Shown in pieces: positions 15,255-24,534 of a stretch of DNA of 29,818 nucleotides. Numbering within the stretch: the first letter of the stretch is position 1; each line of letters starts with the position of its first letter. This DNA comes from Candidatus Coatesiibacteriota bacterium (GTDB lineage Bacteria > B130-G9): NCBI GenBank assembly GCA_016929465.1, contig JAFGIT010000203.1:1-29818 (forward strand), read 5' to 3'. The notes beneath the pieces are model-generated. The model saw only the letters and a list, made by a program, of their open reading frames with translations, was not told where the DNA came from and did no database searches. The position numbers were made by a program, and so were the translations under genes.

Positions 15255-16787
15255 TCATCCATAGCTGTGCAGGCCGCTCAGTAGATAATTGACTCCGATA
15301 AACGTGAAAAATACCGCAACGAATCCTAAGACTGCAACAACGACGAGTATTGTGCGGTGCCTCTTCTTCGATAAGCAGAGCACTAGATGTAGATAGATGC
15401 CGTAGATTAGCCAGGTGATCAAGCTCCAACTCTCCTTGGGGTCCCAGCCCCAGTACCTGCCCCAGGCTCTGTCTGCCCATATCGCGCCAGTGATTATCCC
15501 GAGGCCCAGGAGGAAAAAGCCGAGTCGTATAAGCCTCAAATTCGTGCTGAAGAGCTCTGATCGAAGACCTGGCAAATGTCTCTCTCGAACGAGCAGAAAG
15601 GCAATCGATGTCCCAAAAGCCAGGTAGAGTACTCCATAGCTTAGAGCTGCCGCGCCGACGTGGATCGTCATCCAGCTGCTCTTCAAGACGGGAGGGAGCT
15701 GTGAGACGGTCTCGGACAGCGGGGAGAGGAGCGTGGCAGTCAAACCGACTCCGCTGAGTACGGCGCCAATGAGTGAATAGACTGGCTGCTTGAACCGCGA
15801 GGTGAGTACCATCGATCCAATTGCGGTAACAAAGGTCATCACTAGAATGTACTCGTAGCTGTTGCTGGCCATAACCTTCTCGGCAATTATGCCCCTTGCG
15901 ACAATGGCTATGAGATGAACTACGCAGGTTGGATAGAGGGCGATTTGAGCCACCCGCAGGAGTGATTCTCTGCCGATCACTTGGCCAACGGCGTAGGTTA
16001 GTGATATGGCAAGATACAGGAACGCGAGCACCCAGAATGTCCCCAGCCGATTGCTATAGACCTCCAGTATAATCCGCCACCTGGGCGCGAATAGCTCGCT
16101 CTCCGCCATCGGAACCGCACCATAGAGGCGTCTTGCAGCCTCGGTATAACCTGCTCTGTCGAGGTTCTCGAGCGAGCCGGACAGGAGCTCATACGCCTCG
16201 CGTGCTCCCGCGATCTCGTAGGATTCATCTGAGCCGAGCTTCATCCAGCCATCGGAGCCAGGCCGAGGGAAGATTCTGAGGTCCCCCTGGAGCGCCTTGA
16301 AGAGCATCAGCCTCCTCTGAAGTCTCCTCAGATACTTCGATCCACCATGTATCATGGCCATGCCGCCCCGACCGGAGGGCAGCCTCTCACTCAGCTCGTC
16401 GGGCGAGATATGCGTTGCGCTCTGGAACTCGGAGAATTCGAGAAGGTCTTTGGAGGCCCCAGATTCCAGCTTGATGATGGGCTTTGGGGACCAATCATCG
16501 GGCCGAAGGGCCCAGCTCAGCAGCACGAGCGTTGGATTGAGCCCATCGAAGGTCCGCTCGCCGAAGATGTCTTGTATCTTCTCCCTGGCAAGTGAGTCGA
16601 GCGGCTTGATCCTGCCCTTGTTCTGCACTGATAGCGTGGCGAGACTCGACGTTGCGCTATGGACATCCTCATCGAAGGAGCGAAGCGAATCCCCCACATC
16701 GCCACAAGAAACCAGTCCCGACACCGCAAGCGCGGCAATGAGGCAGATGAGTGCGATGATTGCGACCCAGATCAAGATTCTATTCAT
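15255..16787 (-). CDS. ccsA: Cytochrome c biogenesis protein CcsA (ResC-type)
   Basis: CcsA carries heme to the outer face of the membrane and, with ResB, attaches it to apocytochromes c (system II). From ATG 16787 the product is 510 residues; the frame extends to 16877, but that part overlaps resB. The first helix (ILIWVAIIALICLIAALAVSGL) is followed by a long extracytoplasmic region of about 230 residues opening with SVQNKGRIKPLDSLAREKI, as in the large CcsA forms of several Gram-negative phyla. About eight helices follow, with the heme-handling motif WGRYWGWDPKESWSLITWL near the C-terminus. LVSC after the first helix resembles a lipobox. The start overlaps the resB stop by eight bases (ATGAATAG), so translation is coupled. 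Confidence 0.93.
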   Translation of the reverse strand: MNRILIWVAIIALICLIAALAVSGLVSCGDVGDSLRSFDEDVHSATSSLATLSVQNKGRIKPLDSLAREKIQDIFGERTFDGLNPTLVLLSWALRPDDWSPKPIIKLESGASKDLLEFSEFQSATHISPDELSERLPSGRGGMAMIHGGSKYLRRLQRRLMLFKALQGDLRIFPRPGSDGWMKLGSDESYEIAGAREAYELLSGSLENLDRAGYTEAARRLYGAVPMAESELFAPRWRIILEVYSNRLGTFWVLAFLYLAISLTYAVGQVIGRESLLRVAQIALYPTCVVHLIAIVARGIIAEKVMASNSYEYILVMTFVTAIGSMVLTSRFKQPVYSLIGAVLSGVGLTATLLSPLSETVSQLPPVLKSSWMTIHVGAAALSYGVLYLAFGTSIAFLLVRERHLPGLRSELFSTNLRLIRLGFFLLGLGIITGAIWADRAWGRYWGWDPKESWSLITWLIYGIYLHLVLCLSKKRHRTILVVVAVLGFVAVFFTFIGVNYLLSGLHSYG

Positions 16788-18525
16788 CAGGCACCACCGT
16801 GCATTTCCTCTTCGAATAGAACCTGAGCAGCATCCCGAGAACGAGCAAGAAGGAGCCGATGTAGAATACAGGAGCACCCGGATCTCGACTTACACCAAGA
16901 ATGGAAATGACAGTGCCGTCATCTGCCTCGTCATAGGCCGACTGATACAGCTTGTAGCCGCCATAATCCAGCGGATTGTTCGGGAATATCGTGCAGGTGA
17001 AGCTGTCGCCCGTGGGATCGGTCACGACCGCGGTACTGACATAAGCCGAGGGCATCATGCTGCCCGGGTATTTGCGCGCCTCGAATTTCTGCAGAAACAC
17101 CTCAAAGCCGAGGGGCACATCGGGCCTCTCCAGGGTCAAGACGAGTCTCCCCTTGGGTGTGGACAAAACAACCTCCCGGTCTATCGGAATCCACAGGTCC
17201 TGAAGGTCGCCGCCCGTCCCACTCGCAACGACAACCTGTACGCACTCGGAGCCCACGTTGCCTGTCGGCTGCCCCTCGATGACCTCATACCGCGTGGTCG
17301 CACTCCCCCAGAAATCATCCAATGATATCTGGAAACCCCCGTCATAGGGCATTTTGATTGTGTCCCCGACTTCGGCACGAGTGACGAGATTCGCGCCCCT
17401 CAAAATCGTGAAGGACTCACCCGGCGAGCCTATTATCCGAACCACTTTTGCCTCAAAAGAGACGGCATCCGAGGTATCGGACTCGACCCTGTACTCGACT
17501 GCGAGCCCAGACGGCAGGGATGGGGCGTGAAATCCCGGCGACCTCCCGAACAGCCAGACCTTGCTCGTCTGATTGCCATATTCGATCTCCAGATTTACTG
17601 CCGGATTATTCGGCTCGCTGGACCTGGTAGTCGCCTTCATGTCAGGCCCCATCACAAAGTCGGGAATATATTGCAGTATTCTGAACAGGCCTTTTCCGTC
17701 GGCGAAGGTATGAAAGGAACCGGCTTTGGCCTCGCCTGGTTCGAGGTCTATGGTCTCATCCCCCGCATCTGTCGTTACGACGATCGTCTCCCTGGATGGT
17801 CCGGGAAGAACCGCTGAGGATGACGCGATATCGGCCTCGAAACTCGATACTACCTCCGAGTACTCCTCCGGGTCCGAGAGGAAAGTGAAAACAAAATGAA
17901 GACCAGCGATGGTGTCTTTCGACTCGTCCGGCTCGTTCGCTAACAGCGTGATGCTTTCGCTCTTATTCTGATCGAAGACGGAGAGGCCTATCGCCGGATC
18001 GCCATATCCATCGTCCAATTTGACGGTCCTGGGAATTATCTCCTCGGGATCAGGCACATATCTCTCGACCAGGATGCGGATTCCTGCTTTCGACAACGTA
18101 ACGTTTGCCCCCATGTCCTGCCGCTGCGATTCGTCCAGGATATGTTTGCTCAAGGGAATTAACGCGGCTTCGGCGCCGATTCGCGCGTTCAAGAACATCT
18201 CATCCAGCTCGAAAGCCCCCTCTTTCGCGCCCTCCTTTATGGAGAGCGTACCCCAGACCGCGAGCGTCCAGGTCAGGAATCCGCCTATCACGATAGTCAG
18301 GATCCCGAGGTGGATCAAAGATGGACCAAGTCGCCCCGGTCGCGGTCTCTGGCGGATGAGATAGGCCACAAGCGATAGGCCCAGAACCGCGAATATTGCC
18401 GCGAACCAGCTCGTATTATAGACGAGCTTCATGGCATTGTCATAGGGCAGGAAGGTCGCGGAATAGGTTACGATGGCTGCGATAACGGCCATTTGGAATA
18501 CCGCGAGCCAGACACCCATTCTCAT
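16780..18525 (-). CDS. resB: Cytochrome c biogenesis protein ResB
   Basis: ResB is the partner of CcsA in system II cytochrome c maturation. The 581-residue product has three N-terminal helices (VWLAVFQMAVIAAIVTYSATFL; WFAAIFAVLGLSLVAYLI; LIHLGILTIVIGGFLTWTLAVWG), a large extracytoplasmic domain of about 440 residues, and a final helix (PVFYIGSFLLVLGMLLRFY). The family blocks IHLGIL..GG and IFPNNPLDYGGYKLYQSAYDE...SRDPGAPVFYIGS are clear. Two in-frame ATGs lie at 18525 and 18519; the AGGA upstream is better spaced for the second. It overlaps ccsA and leads a probable resB-ccsA-SIS transcript. I do not see a convincing promoter in the 143-bp gap after the Kelch gene, apart from that gene's possible terminator. 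Confidence 0.92.
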   Translation of the reverse strand: MRMGVWLAVFQMAVIAAIVTYSATFLPYDNAMKLVYNTSWFAAIFAVLGLSLVAYLIRQRPRPGRLGPSLIHLGILTIVIGGFLTWTLAVWGTLSIKEGAKEGAFELDEMFLNARIGAEAALIPLSKHILDESQRQDMGANVTLSKAGIRILVERYVPDPEEIIPRTVKLDDGYGDPAIGLSVFDQNKSESITLLANEPDESKDTIAGLHFVFTFLSDPEEYSEVVSSFEADIASSSAVLPGPSRETIVVTTDAGDETIDLEPGEAKAGSFHTFADGKGLFRILQYIPDFVMGPDMKATTRSSEPNNPAVNLEIEYGNQTSKVWLFGRSPGFHAPSLPSGLAVEYRVESDTSDAVSFEAKVVRIIGSPGESFTILRGANLVTRAEVGDTIKMPYDGGFQISLDDFWGSATTRYEVIEGQPTGNVGSECVQVVVASGTGGDLQDLWIPIDREVVLSTPKGRLVLTLERPDVPLGFEVFLQKFEARKYPGSMMPSAYVSTAVVTDPTGDSFTCTIFPNNPLDYGGYKLYQSAYDEADDGTVISILGVSRDPGAPVFYIGSFLLVLGMLLRFYSKRKCTVVPDE

Positions 18526-18633
18526 ATCCTAAAGATGCTCCTTAATAGGCCGCAAACCACCCCCGCCGCCGTCTTAGGGCTCCGAGCAACCAGAAAGCGG
18601 AGACTGAAGCGCGAAGCGAACCAATAGACGGTC

Positions 18634-18658
18634 AAAAATAGTCCCGCCGGAAACCGGC
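18634..18658 (-). terminator. Possible intrinsic terminator of the Kelch gene
   Basis: On the minus strand GCCGG-TTT-CCGGC (18646-18658) forms a short GC stem about 10 bases after the Kelch stop. A five-T run (18634-18638) follows seven bases later. The stem is short and the T-run offset, so termination may be partial. Confidence 0.35.
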
Positions 18659-18668
18659 AGCGATATAG

Positions 18669-19742
18669 CTACTCCTCGACTAGCTCCCAAACCGAGTTCA
18701 TCAGCATCCGCCCAGGCTGCACTCCACCAAAGAACAGAGCTCGTTTGCCGGTCGGGTCCCAGACTGCTGCAGCATGAGCAAGCTGAAGTGTCACTGGCAA
18801 TTTCGTCTTGATTCTGGACCAGGTCAGTGTCTCGAGGTCGAATGAGAGCATATCCGAGAAGTACTTGTCCATCATGGCAGTGCCGCCGAACACGATCATC
18901 TGTCTCTTGATGGGGTCAAGAACGGCGCAATGGCTCAGGCGCGGTTCGATCTCGATTCCCTTGGCCTCGAGCTTCTTCCACTCTGCTTTGGCGAGGTCGA
19001 AAGACCAAACATCATTCAAAACCACTTCTTTGCCGGTCTCGTCCGTGCCAATACCGCCGAATATTATCATCGAGTGCGTCTTGGGATCGTAAATCTGAGT
19101 ATGCTTGTTTCGCGGCAGCGGCTTATCGCCCTTTGTCACGAACTTCTTCCATTTCAGATCATTCAAGGAAAGTGAGAACGTGTCACCATAAAACACTGTC
19201 CTATAGCGAGTATTGTCGGGATTCTCCCAACCGGAACCGCCAGCAAAGACCATCGCGTCCGCTTTCGGGTCATATATGGGAACCGTTGCGACCATCTGTT
19301 TGGGCATATCGCCTGCTGCCGGGACGATATTCCATTTGTTCTCGGCAAAGCTGTACCACGCAGTCTCCAGGGCCCCAGCAATCTTCTGGGTGAGTACCAC
19401 AAGGCGGTCCCGTTTCTCATCATAGATTCCTGTGACCGCGGCGATCTTCGTGAGGTCACCGTTCACAGGAGTGATCTGGGACCACTCTTTTGTTTTCAGG
19501 TCGAGTTTCCAGAGGTCACCCTGGGGATTCAGAGTCTCGAGGCCCCCGCCGCAGATTATCAATTCGTTCTTCCTCAAAAAAGCCGCCGACATTACTCGAG
19601 GTTTCGGCGCGACTTTCTTGGTCGTCAACTCCGAGAACATTGCGAGCCCCGTTCCCTTGCTCTTTTCCTCCGCATAGACGAGCGAGACGCTCAGGACTAG
19701 CGCGAACACCACCATGAAAATCGCCAAGCGATTTAATGACAT
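18669..19742 (-). CDS. Secreted Kelch-repeat beta-propeller protein
   Basis: This 357-residue protein starts with a clear signal peptide (MSLNRLAIFMVVFALVLSVSLVYA, cut before EEKSKG), so it is exported. The rest is about six Kelch-type blades, each with a hydrophobic 'D...MIVFGG' strand and a 'DVWSFDL..AEWKKL' strand. Examples are AVLDPIKRQMIVFGGTA...DMLSFDLETLTWSRI and AAVWDPTGKRALFFGGVQ...SVWELVEE at the end. This is a single propeller with no added enzymatic domain. Known relatives are binding or scaffold proteins, and a few are galactose oxidase-like, but no copper ligands are apparent. ATG 19742 has AGGAGG eight bases upstream, and a consensus promoter sits about 60 bases before it. It may be expressed independently of the O-antigen ligase pair upstream. 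Confidence 0.88.
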   Translation of the reverse strand: MSLNRLAIFMVVFALVLSVSLVYAEEKSKGTGLAMFSELTTKKVAPKPRVMSAAFLRKNELIICGGGLETLNPQGDLWKLDLKTKEWSQITPVNGDLTKIAAVTGIYDEKRDRLVVLTQKIAGALETAWYSFAENKWNIVPAAGDMPKQMVATVPIYDPKADAMVFAGGSGWENPDNTRYRTVFYGDTFSLSLNDLKWKKFVTKGDKPLPRNKHTQIYDPKTHSMIIFGGIGTDETGKEVVLNDVWSFDLAKAEWKKLEAKGIEIEPRLSHCAVLDPIKRQMIVFGGTAMMDKYFSDMLSFDLETLTWSRIKTKLPVTLQLAHAAAVWDPTGKRALFFGGVQPGRMLMNSVWELVEE

Positions 19743-19808
19743 TGGATCAACCTCCTAAGTAAGATTTCATCAACAACAAATTCCAATTATTTGCATCACG
19801 GCGCACAA

Positions 19809-19837
19809 ATTCTAAAAGCGGCCCTTCTGCGTGTCAA
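19809..19837 (-). promoter_or_regulatory. Strong sigma-70-like promoter of the Kelch gene
   Basis: On the minus strand TTGACA (19832-19837), a 17-base spacer and TAGAAT (19809-19814): a perfect -35 and a five-of-six -10. The predicted start near 19802 gives a leader of about 60 bases with AGGAGG before the ATG. Confidence 0.7.
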
Positions 19838-19909
19838 GGCTGCTATGCTCATTTAAGCCAGACCATAATGGACTGAGCTCCCAAAAAGCTAACAGTCGTG
19901 AAGCCGCTG

Positions 19910-22318
19910 TTACTTCTTGATATCCTTGGCCAGCATCGTTTTCGCACGATCGAGACCTGCGAGGAATCGCTCGCTCTGGCCTCCGCTAATCTCAATAAGA
20001 GCTTCGTACTGCTCTACCGCACAATCCCAATCGCCGGCCTCCTCACAGAGAGCCGCGAGATTGAGCCGGGCAGAGATATGCTCTGGAATGGCCGATATCG
20101 CCTTCTCGAATGCCTTGCGCGCCTCGGCGAGATCGCCGAGCGAGTAGAGCACTGTTCCCAGATTATTCAGCACCTTGATATTGTCTTCATCTATCTCAAG
20201 GCAACGATCATAGACCTTCTTTGCCATCAAGAGCAGCTCCTTGGAGCGCTTGGGGTCTGAGCCGCTCCTGGCGATTTCCTCACCTATTCGCTGATAAATG
20301 AGAGCCTTGTTGAATAGCGGCACGGCATCCTTCGGAGTGACCTTCTGCGCTTCATCATACTGCTTTAGCGCCGACTCGTAGTCCCCCATCTCGCGATAGA
20401 CATTTCCGAGCCTTATCATCGCGTCAGCGTACACCGGATTGAGCTCTAAAGCCCGCTTGAACTGGACCATCGCCTCGGAGAACTTCTTCCTGTTGTAGAG
20501 CACATTCCCGTAATGGTTCACAACATGATCGAAATACGGCGCGAGTTTCACCGCCATGGCATTGTCCAATTCCGCAATGTCGTAATTGCCCGCCATGTTC
20601 TCGACAATCGATGAGAAGTACCTGATCTCGTAGTCACGCGGCGCCTCCCATACCGCTTTGCGCAAATGCGCGAGAGACTTGTCGATATTGAGTTTCCACC
20701 CCTCCGCGTTCTCAGCGTCGTGCGCCATGCTCTCGAATAGCTGCCCCTTCCCGAAGTTGTAGTTGGCTGATAGCGCACGAAGCGGTATCGTAGAACCCAT
20801 CAACAAAATCACTATGAGAAGAAGCCGCACCAGTCCGAGCCCGCTGGCGTTGGCCTGGGCCTCGTTGCCCTCGCCCTCTTTCCCCACTACTTTGCCAAAG
20901 ACGTCAATTATACGGGTCTTCAGACAAGGCCGAAGACTGCCGGTCGCGAGGCCGAACGTCGCGGCGAAGAGACCAAGCACCACGAAGAAGGAGTGAGTGG
21001 AGGCCGGCAGTTGGAAGTTGGACGAGAAGAAGCAATGGGTCAGGGTCCCGGCAAGGCCTCCTAATAAGCCGAGTGATACAGCGCGCAGGAAGCCGTCCTT
21101 GCATCGCCTGGTCATCCTCCAGCCCATCTTGAGTATGATGAATATAAACCACAGGAATGCCGCAAAGCCAAGAACGCCCAACTCCACGAACGTCTGAACG
21201 TAGTCGTTGTGTGCCTTGTAGATGACTTTATCCCAACCAGTGTTCTTGCGTTCTTCGACCGTCCTATGCTTGGGATAGATGACCTTGAAATTGCCTATAC
21301 CCGCGCCTAAAGGCTCTTCCTTGACGACCCTTAAGGAGGATTTCCAGACGAGAAATCTGAATTGCGTCGGGCTGTCCTTCATGTCGAAGATAGTCTTGAA
21401 TTTGTGAGCGACGCTCTTCCCTTCGTCATCTTTGACAAGAGGGCTCGCGGCCGCGAAAAGCACGATCGCAATTACAGCCACAGTAACGAAAAGCTTCCTG
21501 TGGGGTGAGAAGAAGAGCATAACGGCGATGGCTGCAATCGTCCCGACCCAGGCTCCTCTGCAGAAGGTGATTCCAAGATAGACGATCGAGACAAATGCGC
21601 ACAAGACCGCAATGATGGGATAGAGCCGCTTGTCTCGCCATCTACCGAGACTCCAGGCCGCTATGCTGAGTACAAGCGGGACAACGCTAACCAGATATTG
21701 CCCGGCGAAATTCGCGTGGCCGAATGTCGAGCAATATGTCTCGCGATTGTATGTGTCGAAACCAGGCTCGAATCTGCGCAGCCCAATGATATCGAGAAGA
21801 CTGTTGAGTGCCGCTACCGGGGCAGCGTCATGGTAAAATTGCATGATGCCTATCAGAGACACGACGAAGGAAGTGAACAATACGACCAGAACCACACGGG
21901 TTAGTGCGAGCTTGCTGTTCACGAGATTCGGGATCGCAAGGTAGAAGAAGACCGCCGTCAGGAGGAGGAACAGCCGGTCGAATCCTGCCCAGAGGTTCGT
22001 TGCGTAGAAAAGCGTCACAACGCCTATGCCGAGATACACTCCGATCGGCAACCCTAGCGGCGAAAAGCATATCCTAGCTACATCCCTGCCGGTCAATCCG
22101 AAAATGAAGAGAACGAAGAGCGAAAGGCCAAGCAGCTCGACCGCGGCCTCCTTGGGAGCGGAATACGGATCGAGAGCCTCGTGGTCGAAGAGAAGCGGGA
22201 TGACGACTATGGACAGAAGCAGCACGAAAAAGGCCAAACGATGTGAGAAGACCATGCTCCTGAGCGATCCGAAGACGCCGCCAATCGATCCTATCACCAT
22301 CGAATTCGCCTCAGCCAT
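19910..22318 (-). CDS. O-antigen ligase/polymerase family protein with C-terminal TPR repeats (copy 2)
   Basis: This 802-residue protein joins a Wzy/WaaL-type membrane domain to a TPR domain. The first ~480 residues hold about ten to twelve helices. FGHANFAGQYLVSVVPL and the long outward loop GAGIGNFKVIYPKHRTVEER...YKAHNDYVQTFVELGVLGF carry the Wzy_C-type conserved His and Asp-Tyr. After a last helix (LLLIVILLMGSTIPL), residues from about 550 form six or so TPRs, such as NHYGNVLYNRKKFSEAMVQFKRALELNP and NLGTVLYSLGDLAEARKAFEKAI. The family joins or polymerises undecaprenyl-linked glycans; TPRs usually bind protein partners. Its ATG overlaps the stop of the upstream paralogue by one base (TAATG), so expression is coupled. 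Pilin or protein O-glycosylation is an alternative to LPS. Confidence 0.88.
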   Translation of the reverse strand: MAEANSMVIGSIGGVFGSLRSMVFSHRLAFFVLLLSIVVIPLLFDHEALDPYSAPKEAAVELLGLSLFVLFIFGLTGRDVARICFSPLGLPIGVYLGIGVVTLFYATNLWAGFDRLFLLLTAVFFYLAIPNLVNSKLALTRVVLVVLFTSFVVSLIGIMQFYHDAAPVAALNSLLDIIGLRRFEPGFDTYNRETYCSTFGHANFAGQYLVSVVPLVLSIAAWSLGRWRDKRLYPIIAVLCAFVSIVYLGITFCRGAWVGTIAAIAVMLFFSPHRKLFVTVAVIAIVLFAAASPLVKDDEGKSVAHKFKTIFDMKDSPTQFRFLVWKSSLRVVKEEPLGAGIGNFKVIYPKHRTVEERKNTGWDKVIYKAHNDYVQTFVELGVLGFAAFLWFIFIILKMGWRMTRRCKDGFLRAVSLGLLGGLAGTLTHCFFSSNFQLPASTHSFFVVLGLFAATFGLATGSLRPCLKTRIIDVFGKVVGKEGEGNEAQANASGLGLVRLLLIVILLMGSTIPLRALSANYNFGKGQLFESMAHDAENAEGWKLNIDKSLAHLRKAVWEAPRDYEIRYFSSIVENMAGNYDIAELDNAMAVKLAPYFDHVVNHYGNVLYNRKKFSEAMVQFKRALELNPVYADAMIRLGNVYREMGDYESALKQYDEAQKVTPKDAVPLFNKALIYQRIGEEIARSGSDPKRSKELLLMAKKVYDRCLEIDEDNIKVLNNLGTVLYSLGDLAEARKAFEKAISAIPEHISARLNLAALCEEAGDWDCAVEQYEALIEISGGQSERFLAGLDRAKTMLAKDIKK

Positions 22319-24534
22319 TATTCCCTTTTCGCTTTTTCCAACCTGTTGAGCCCATCAATGGCCGGCCCAAGATCCGGCTTTGCCCTCAGCGCCATCTTAT
22401 AATAGTGGATGGCCTTGTCAATCTCGCCACGCTCCTCGTAAATCTGCGCCAGGTTTAGATGTGGCTGGAAGATGTTCCCCGGCAGACTGGCAGCTCGCTC
22501 GAAGACCGCGATGGCGTCATCGTACTTGCCCTGAGATCGAAGAATTGCGCCGAGGTTATTCAAGATGTTGGGATTGTCCGGGGCGTTTTTCAGTGCGGCC
22601 TCGAGCGCGGCTTGTGCCTCTTCGGGCCTATCAAGCGCCATTAGCGTCTCAGCGAGTTTCGATGTGGCAAAAGCATCGTCCGGGCTGATCTCTATCGCCC
22701 TTCGGTAGGCCTCCGCCGCCTCTTCGAGCTTGTCCAGCATCTGGAGCGTCCCTGCAAGGTTGAGCCACGCCTCGAGAAAGTCGGAATCGAGCGAGACGGC
22801 CTTGCTGAACGCCAGATAGGCATCCATGAGCGAGCCCGGATCACGCTTCAGCCTCCCTCTCTGGGAGTAGGCAACGCCGATATTGTTCTGGATCTGCGGC
22901 CAATAGGGAGAGAGTTCGACCGCCCGCTTCAAAACGTCGATGGCCTCCTGATGCTCCTGATTCAGAAGGTGCAGGTTGGCAAGCAGCATCCTGGCCTCCA
23001 GGTAGTAATCAGCGTGCGAGAGTGCTTTGCGCAATAGGTCCTTTGCGGCCGCGTTATCACCTGCTGCAATCTTCGTCCTTGCTCTCTGCAGGTCGTGATT
23101 CGCGAGAAGGAATTGCACCGGCCTCATGGCCATGAAAATCGCCAGAACTATCAAGACTGGAATTATGACCCCCTTCGTCACGTTCGACATCTTGAGGGGC
23201 TGCCTTGCACGATCCGCATGGGCCGTCCCCGCAATGATTCCGAGATTGACCGACTGCATCATCGCCGAGGCGGGCATGGTGAAGTTGCTGCTGAAGAAGG
23301 CATGTACAAGGGTGGCCGCGAGGGCGCTCGCCGCACCGATCGATATCATCGGGAGCGGCTCTCCTATTTCCCCGCACCGTAGTCTCTTGAGAAATGGCCA
23401 TATAATGGAAAAGAGGAGATAGATTGAGGCCAAGAACCCGACGAGACCGGTCTCGGTGATGAGCTTGATGTAGTCGTTATGCGGGGAGCGCACGCTGATC
23501 CCCGCGCCGGCGATGCGATGCTCTTCCGGCAACCTCACCGAGGGATAGTAGATCGGAAAGGCCCCGCAGCCGACGCCGAATAGGGGGTGCTCTTTCACGA
23601 GGCGAAGCGCCCCCTTCCAGAGATTGAGGCGGAAGGCTACGGGTGCGTCGGACAGATCGACCGACTTCTGCGCTTTCTCGAGCGCAGAGGTGCCCTTTTC
23701 CCTCTCGCTGAGCGTGAAGGATAGAATCCCGACGGTCATGAATATCGCGGCGAATGTCAGACCGGCAATCGCAGCGTGCCGCCGCGAGCCGCCGTCGGGT
23801 ATCTTGTCACGCGCGCGGTATCTTCTGAGAAGAATTGCTGCAAACACGATAATCGAGGCGAGCAGACCTGCCCAGGCTCCCCTGCTGAATGTGATCGATA
23901 AGAATATGAGCATCATGCTGCTGCCGATTAGGGCCAGGACGCCTTTGAGAATTCTCCCCTTCTCGATGGATGCCGCCGCGATTGCCATACCCAGTGGGAT
24001 GACCGCGATGAGATACTGCCCGGCGTAATTGTCGTGCCCCAGCGTCGCTCCGAACATTGGGAATCCGTAACTATCGCGGATCGATGGGAAGATGGCGCCG
24101 GTCATGAAATGGACTATCCCGAGCACAGATATCCCGGAGGCCACGCAAACTGCCGATGCTGCAATCATCTGTGCACGCCCAGAAAGGGTCACAGCAGTCA
24201 TTAGCACGAATAGGGCGAGCAGGGACGCGATCCGCAGGAATTCATTGAGCGAGAGCCCCGGGCTGAGAGTCCCAGGGATCGAAACGAGCTGCGCGAGCGC
24301 GAAAATGAGCATAGGTCCCAAGAGCGCACGCGGAAATGGGAGCCAATCGCCGATTAACGCGAAGATGACGACCAGGAGCGCTACCACGCCCAATAGAGTC
24401 AGCGCGGTGTTCTTTGCGGTGATGTAGCCATCAGACGTAAATGACTTCGAGTAAATCAGCGGAATCAGGATCACCGCCAACAGCACAATCAGGCTGATAG
24501 CCTGAATATTCGAAAGCCCTTGCTTCTCTGTCAT
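22318..24534 (-). CDS. O-antigen ligase/polymerase family protein with C-terminal TPR repeats (copy 1)
   Basis: I start this at ATG 24534 (738 residues); the frame continues to GTG 24600, but the extra 22 residues (GGNQGLRGGVG...) look non-coding. The architecture matches the downstream paralogue. It has a polytopic domain with FGATLGHDNYAGQYLIAVIPLG and the periplasmic loop FGVGCGAFPIYYPSVRLPEEHR...SPHNDYIKLITETGLVGFL, then from about residue 480 some six TPRs, such as NNIGVAYSQRGRL, AWLNLAGTLQMLDKLEEAAEAYRRAIEISPDD and NNLGAILRSQGKYDDAIAVFERA. The conserved HND after the loop is the family's functional centre. The two genes form a one-base-overlap pair transcribed toward the Kelch gene, and diverge from the radical SAM gene. 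I see no clear promoter, although a TTGACA occurs at 24738-24743. Confidence 0.87.
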   Translation of the reverse strand: MTEKQGLSNIQAISLIVLLAVILIPLIYSKSFTSDGYITAKNTALTLLGVVALLVVIFALIGDWLPFPRALLGPMLIFALAQLVSIPGTLSPGLSLNEFLRIASLLALFVLMTAVTLSGRAQMIAASAVCVASGISVLGIVHFMTGAIFPSIRDSYGFPMFGATLGHDNYAGQYLIAVIPLGMAIAAASIEKGRILKGVLALIGSSMMLIFLSITFSRGAWAGLLASIIVFAAILLRRYRARDKIPDGGSRRHAAIAGLTFAAIFMTVGILSFTLSEREKGTSALEKAQKSVDLSDAPVAFRLNLWKGALRLVKEHPLFGVGCGAFPIYYPSVRLPEEHRIAGAGISVRSPHNDYIKLITETGLVGFLASIYLLFSIIWPFLKRLRCGEIGEPLPMISIGAASALAATLVHAFFSSNFTMPASAMMQSVNLGIIAGTAHADRARQPLKMSNVTKGVIIPVLIVLAIFMAMRPVQFLLANHDLQRARTKIAAGDNAAAKDLLRKALSHADYYLEARMLLANLHLLNQEHQEAIDVLKRAVELSPYWPQIQNNIGVAYSQRGRLKRDPGSLMDAYLAFSKAVSLDSDFLEAWLNLAGTLQMLDKLEEAAEAYRRAIEISPDDAFATSKLAETLMALDRPEEAQAALEAALKNAPDNPNILNNLGAILRSQGKYDDAIAVFERAASLPGNIFQPHLNLAQIYEERGEIDKAIHYYKMALRAKPDLGPAIDGLNRLEKAKRE

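Noticed and set aside
16354-17325. 323-codon plus-strand frame
   Set aside because: Antisense to ccsA and resB, whose membrane and motif patterns are unmistakable.
22318-22320. Possible frameshift splitting one large gene into two
   Set aside because: Both products are complete membrane-TPR proteins with their own N-termini, so these are tandem paralogues.
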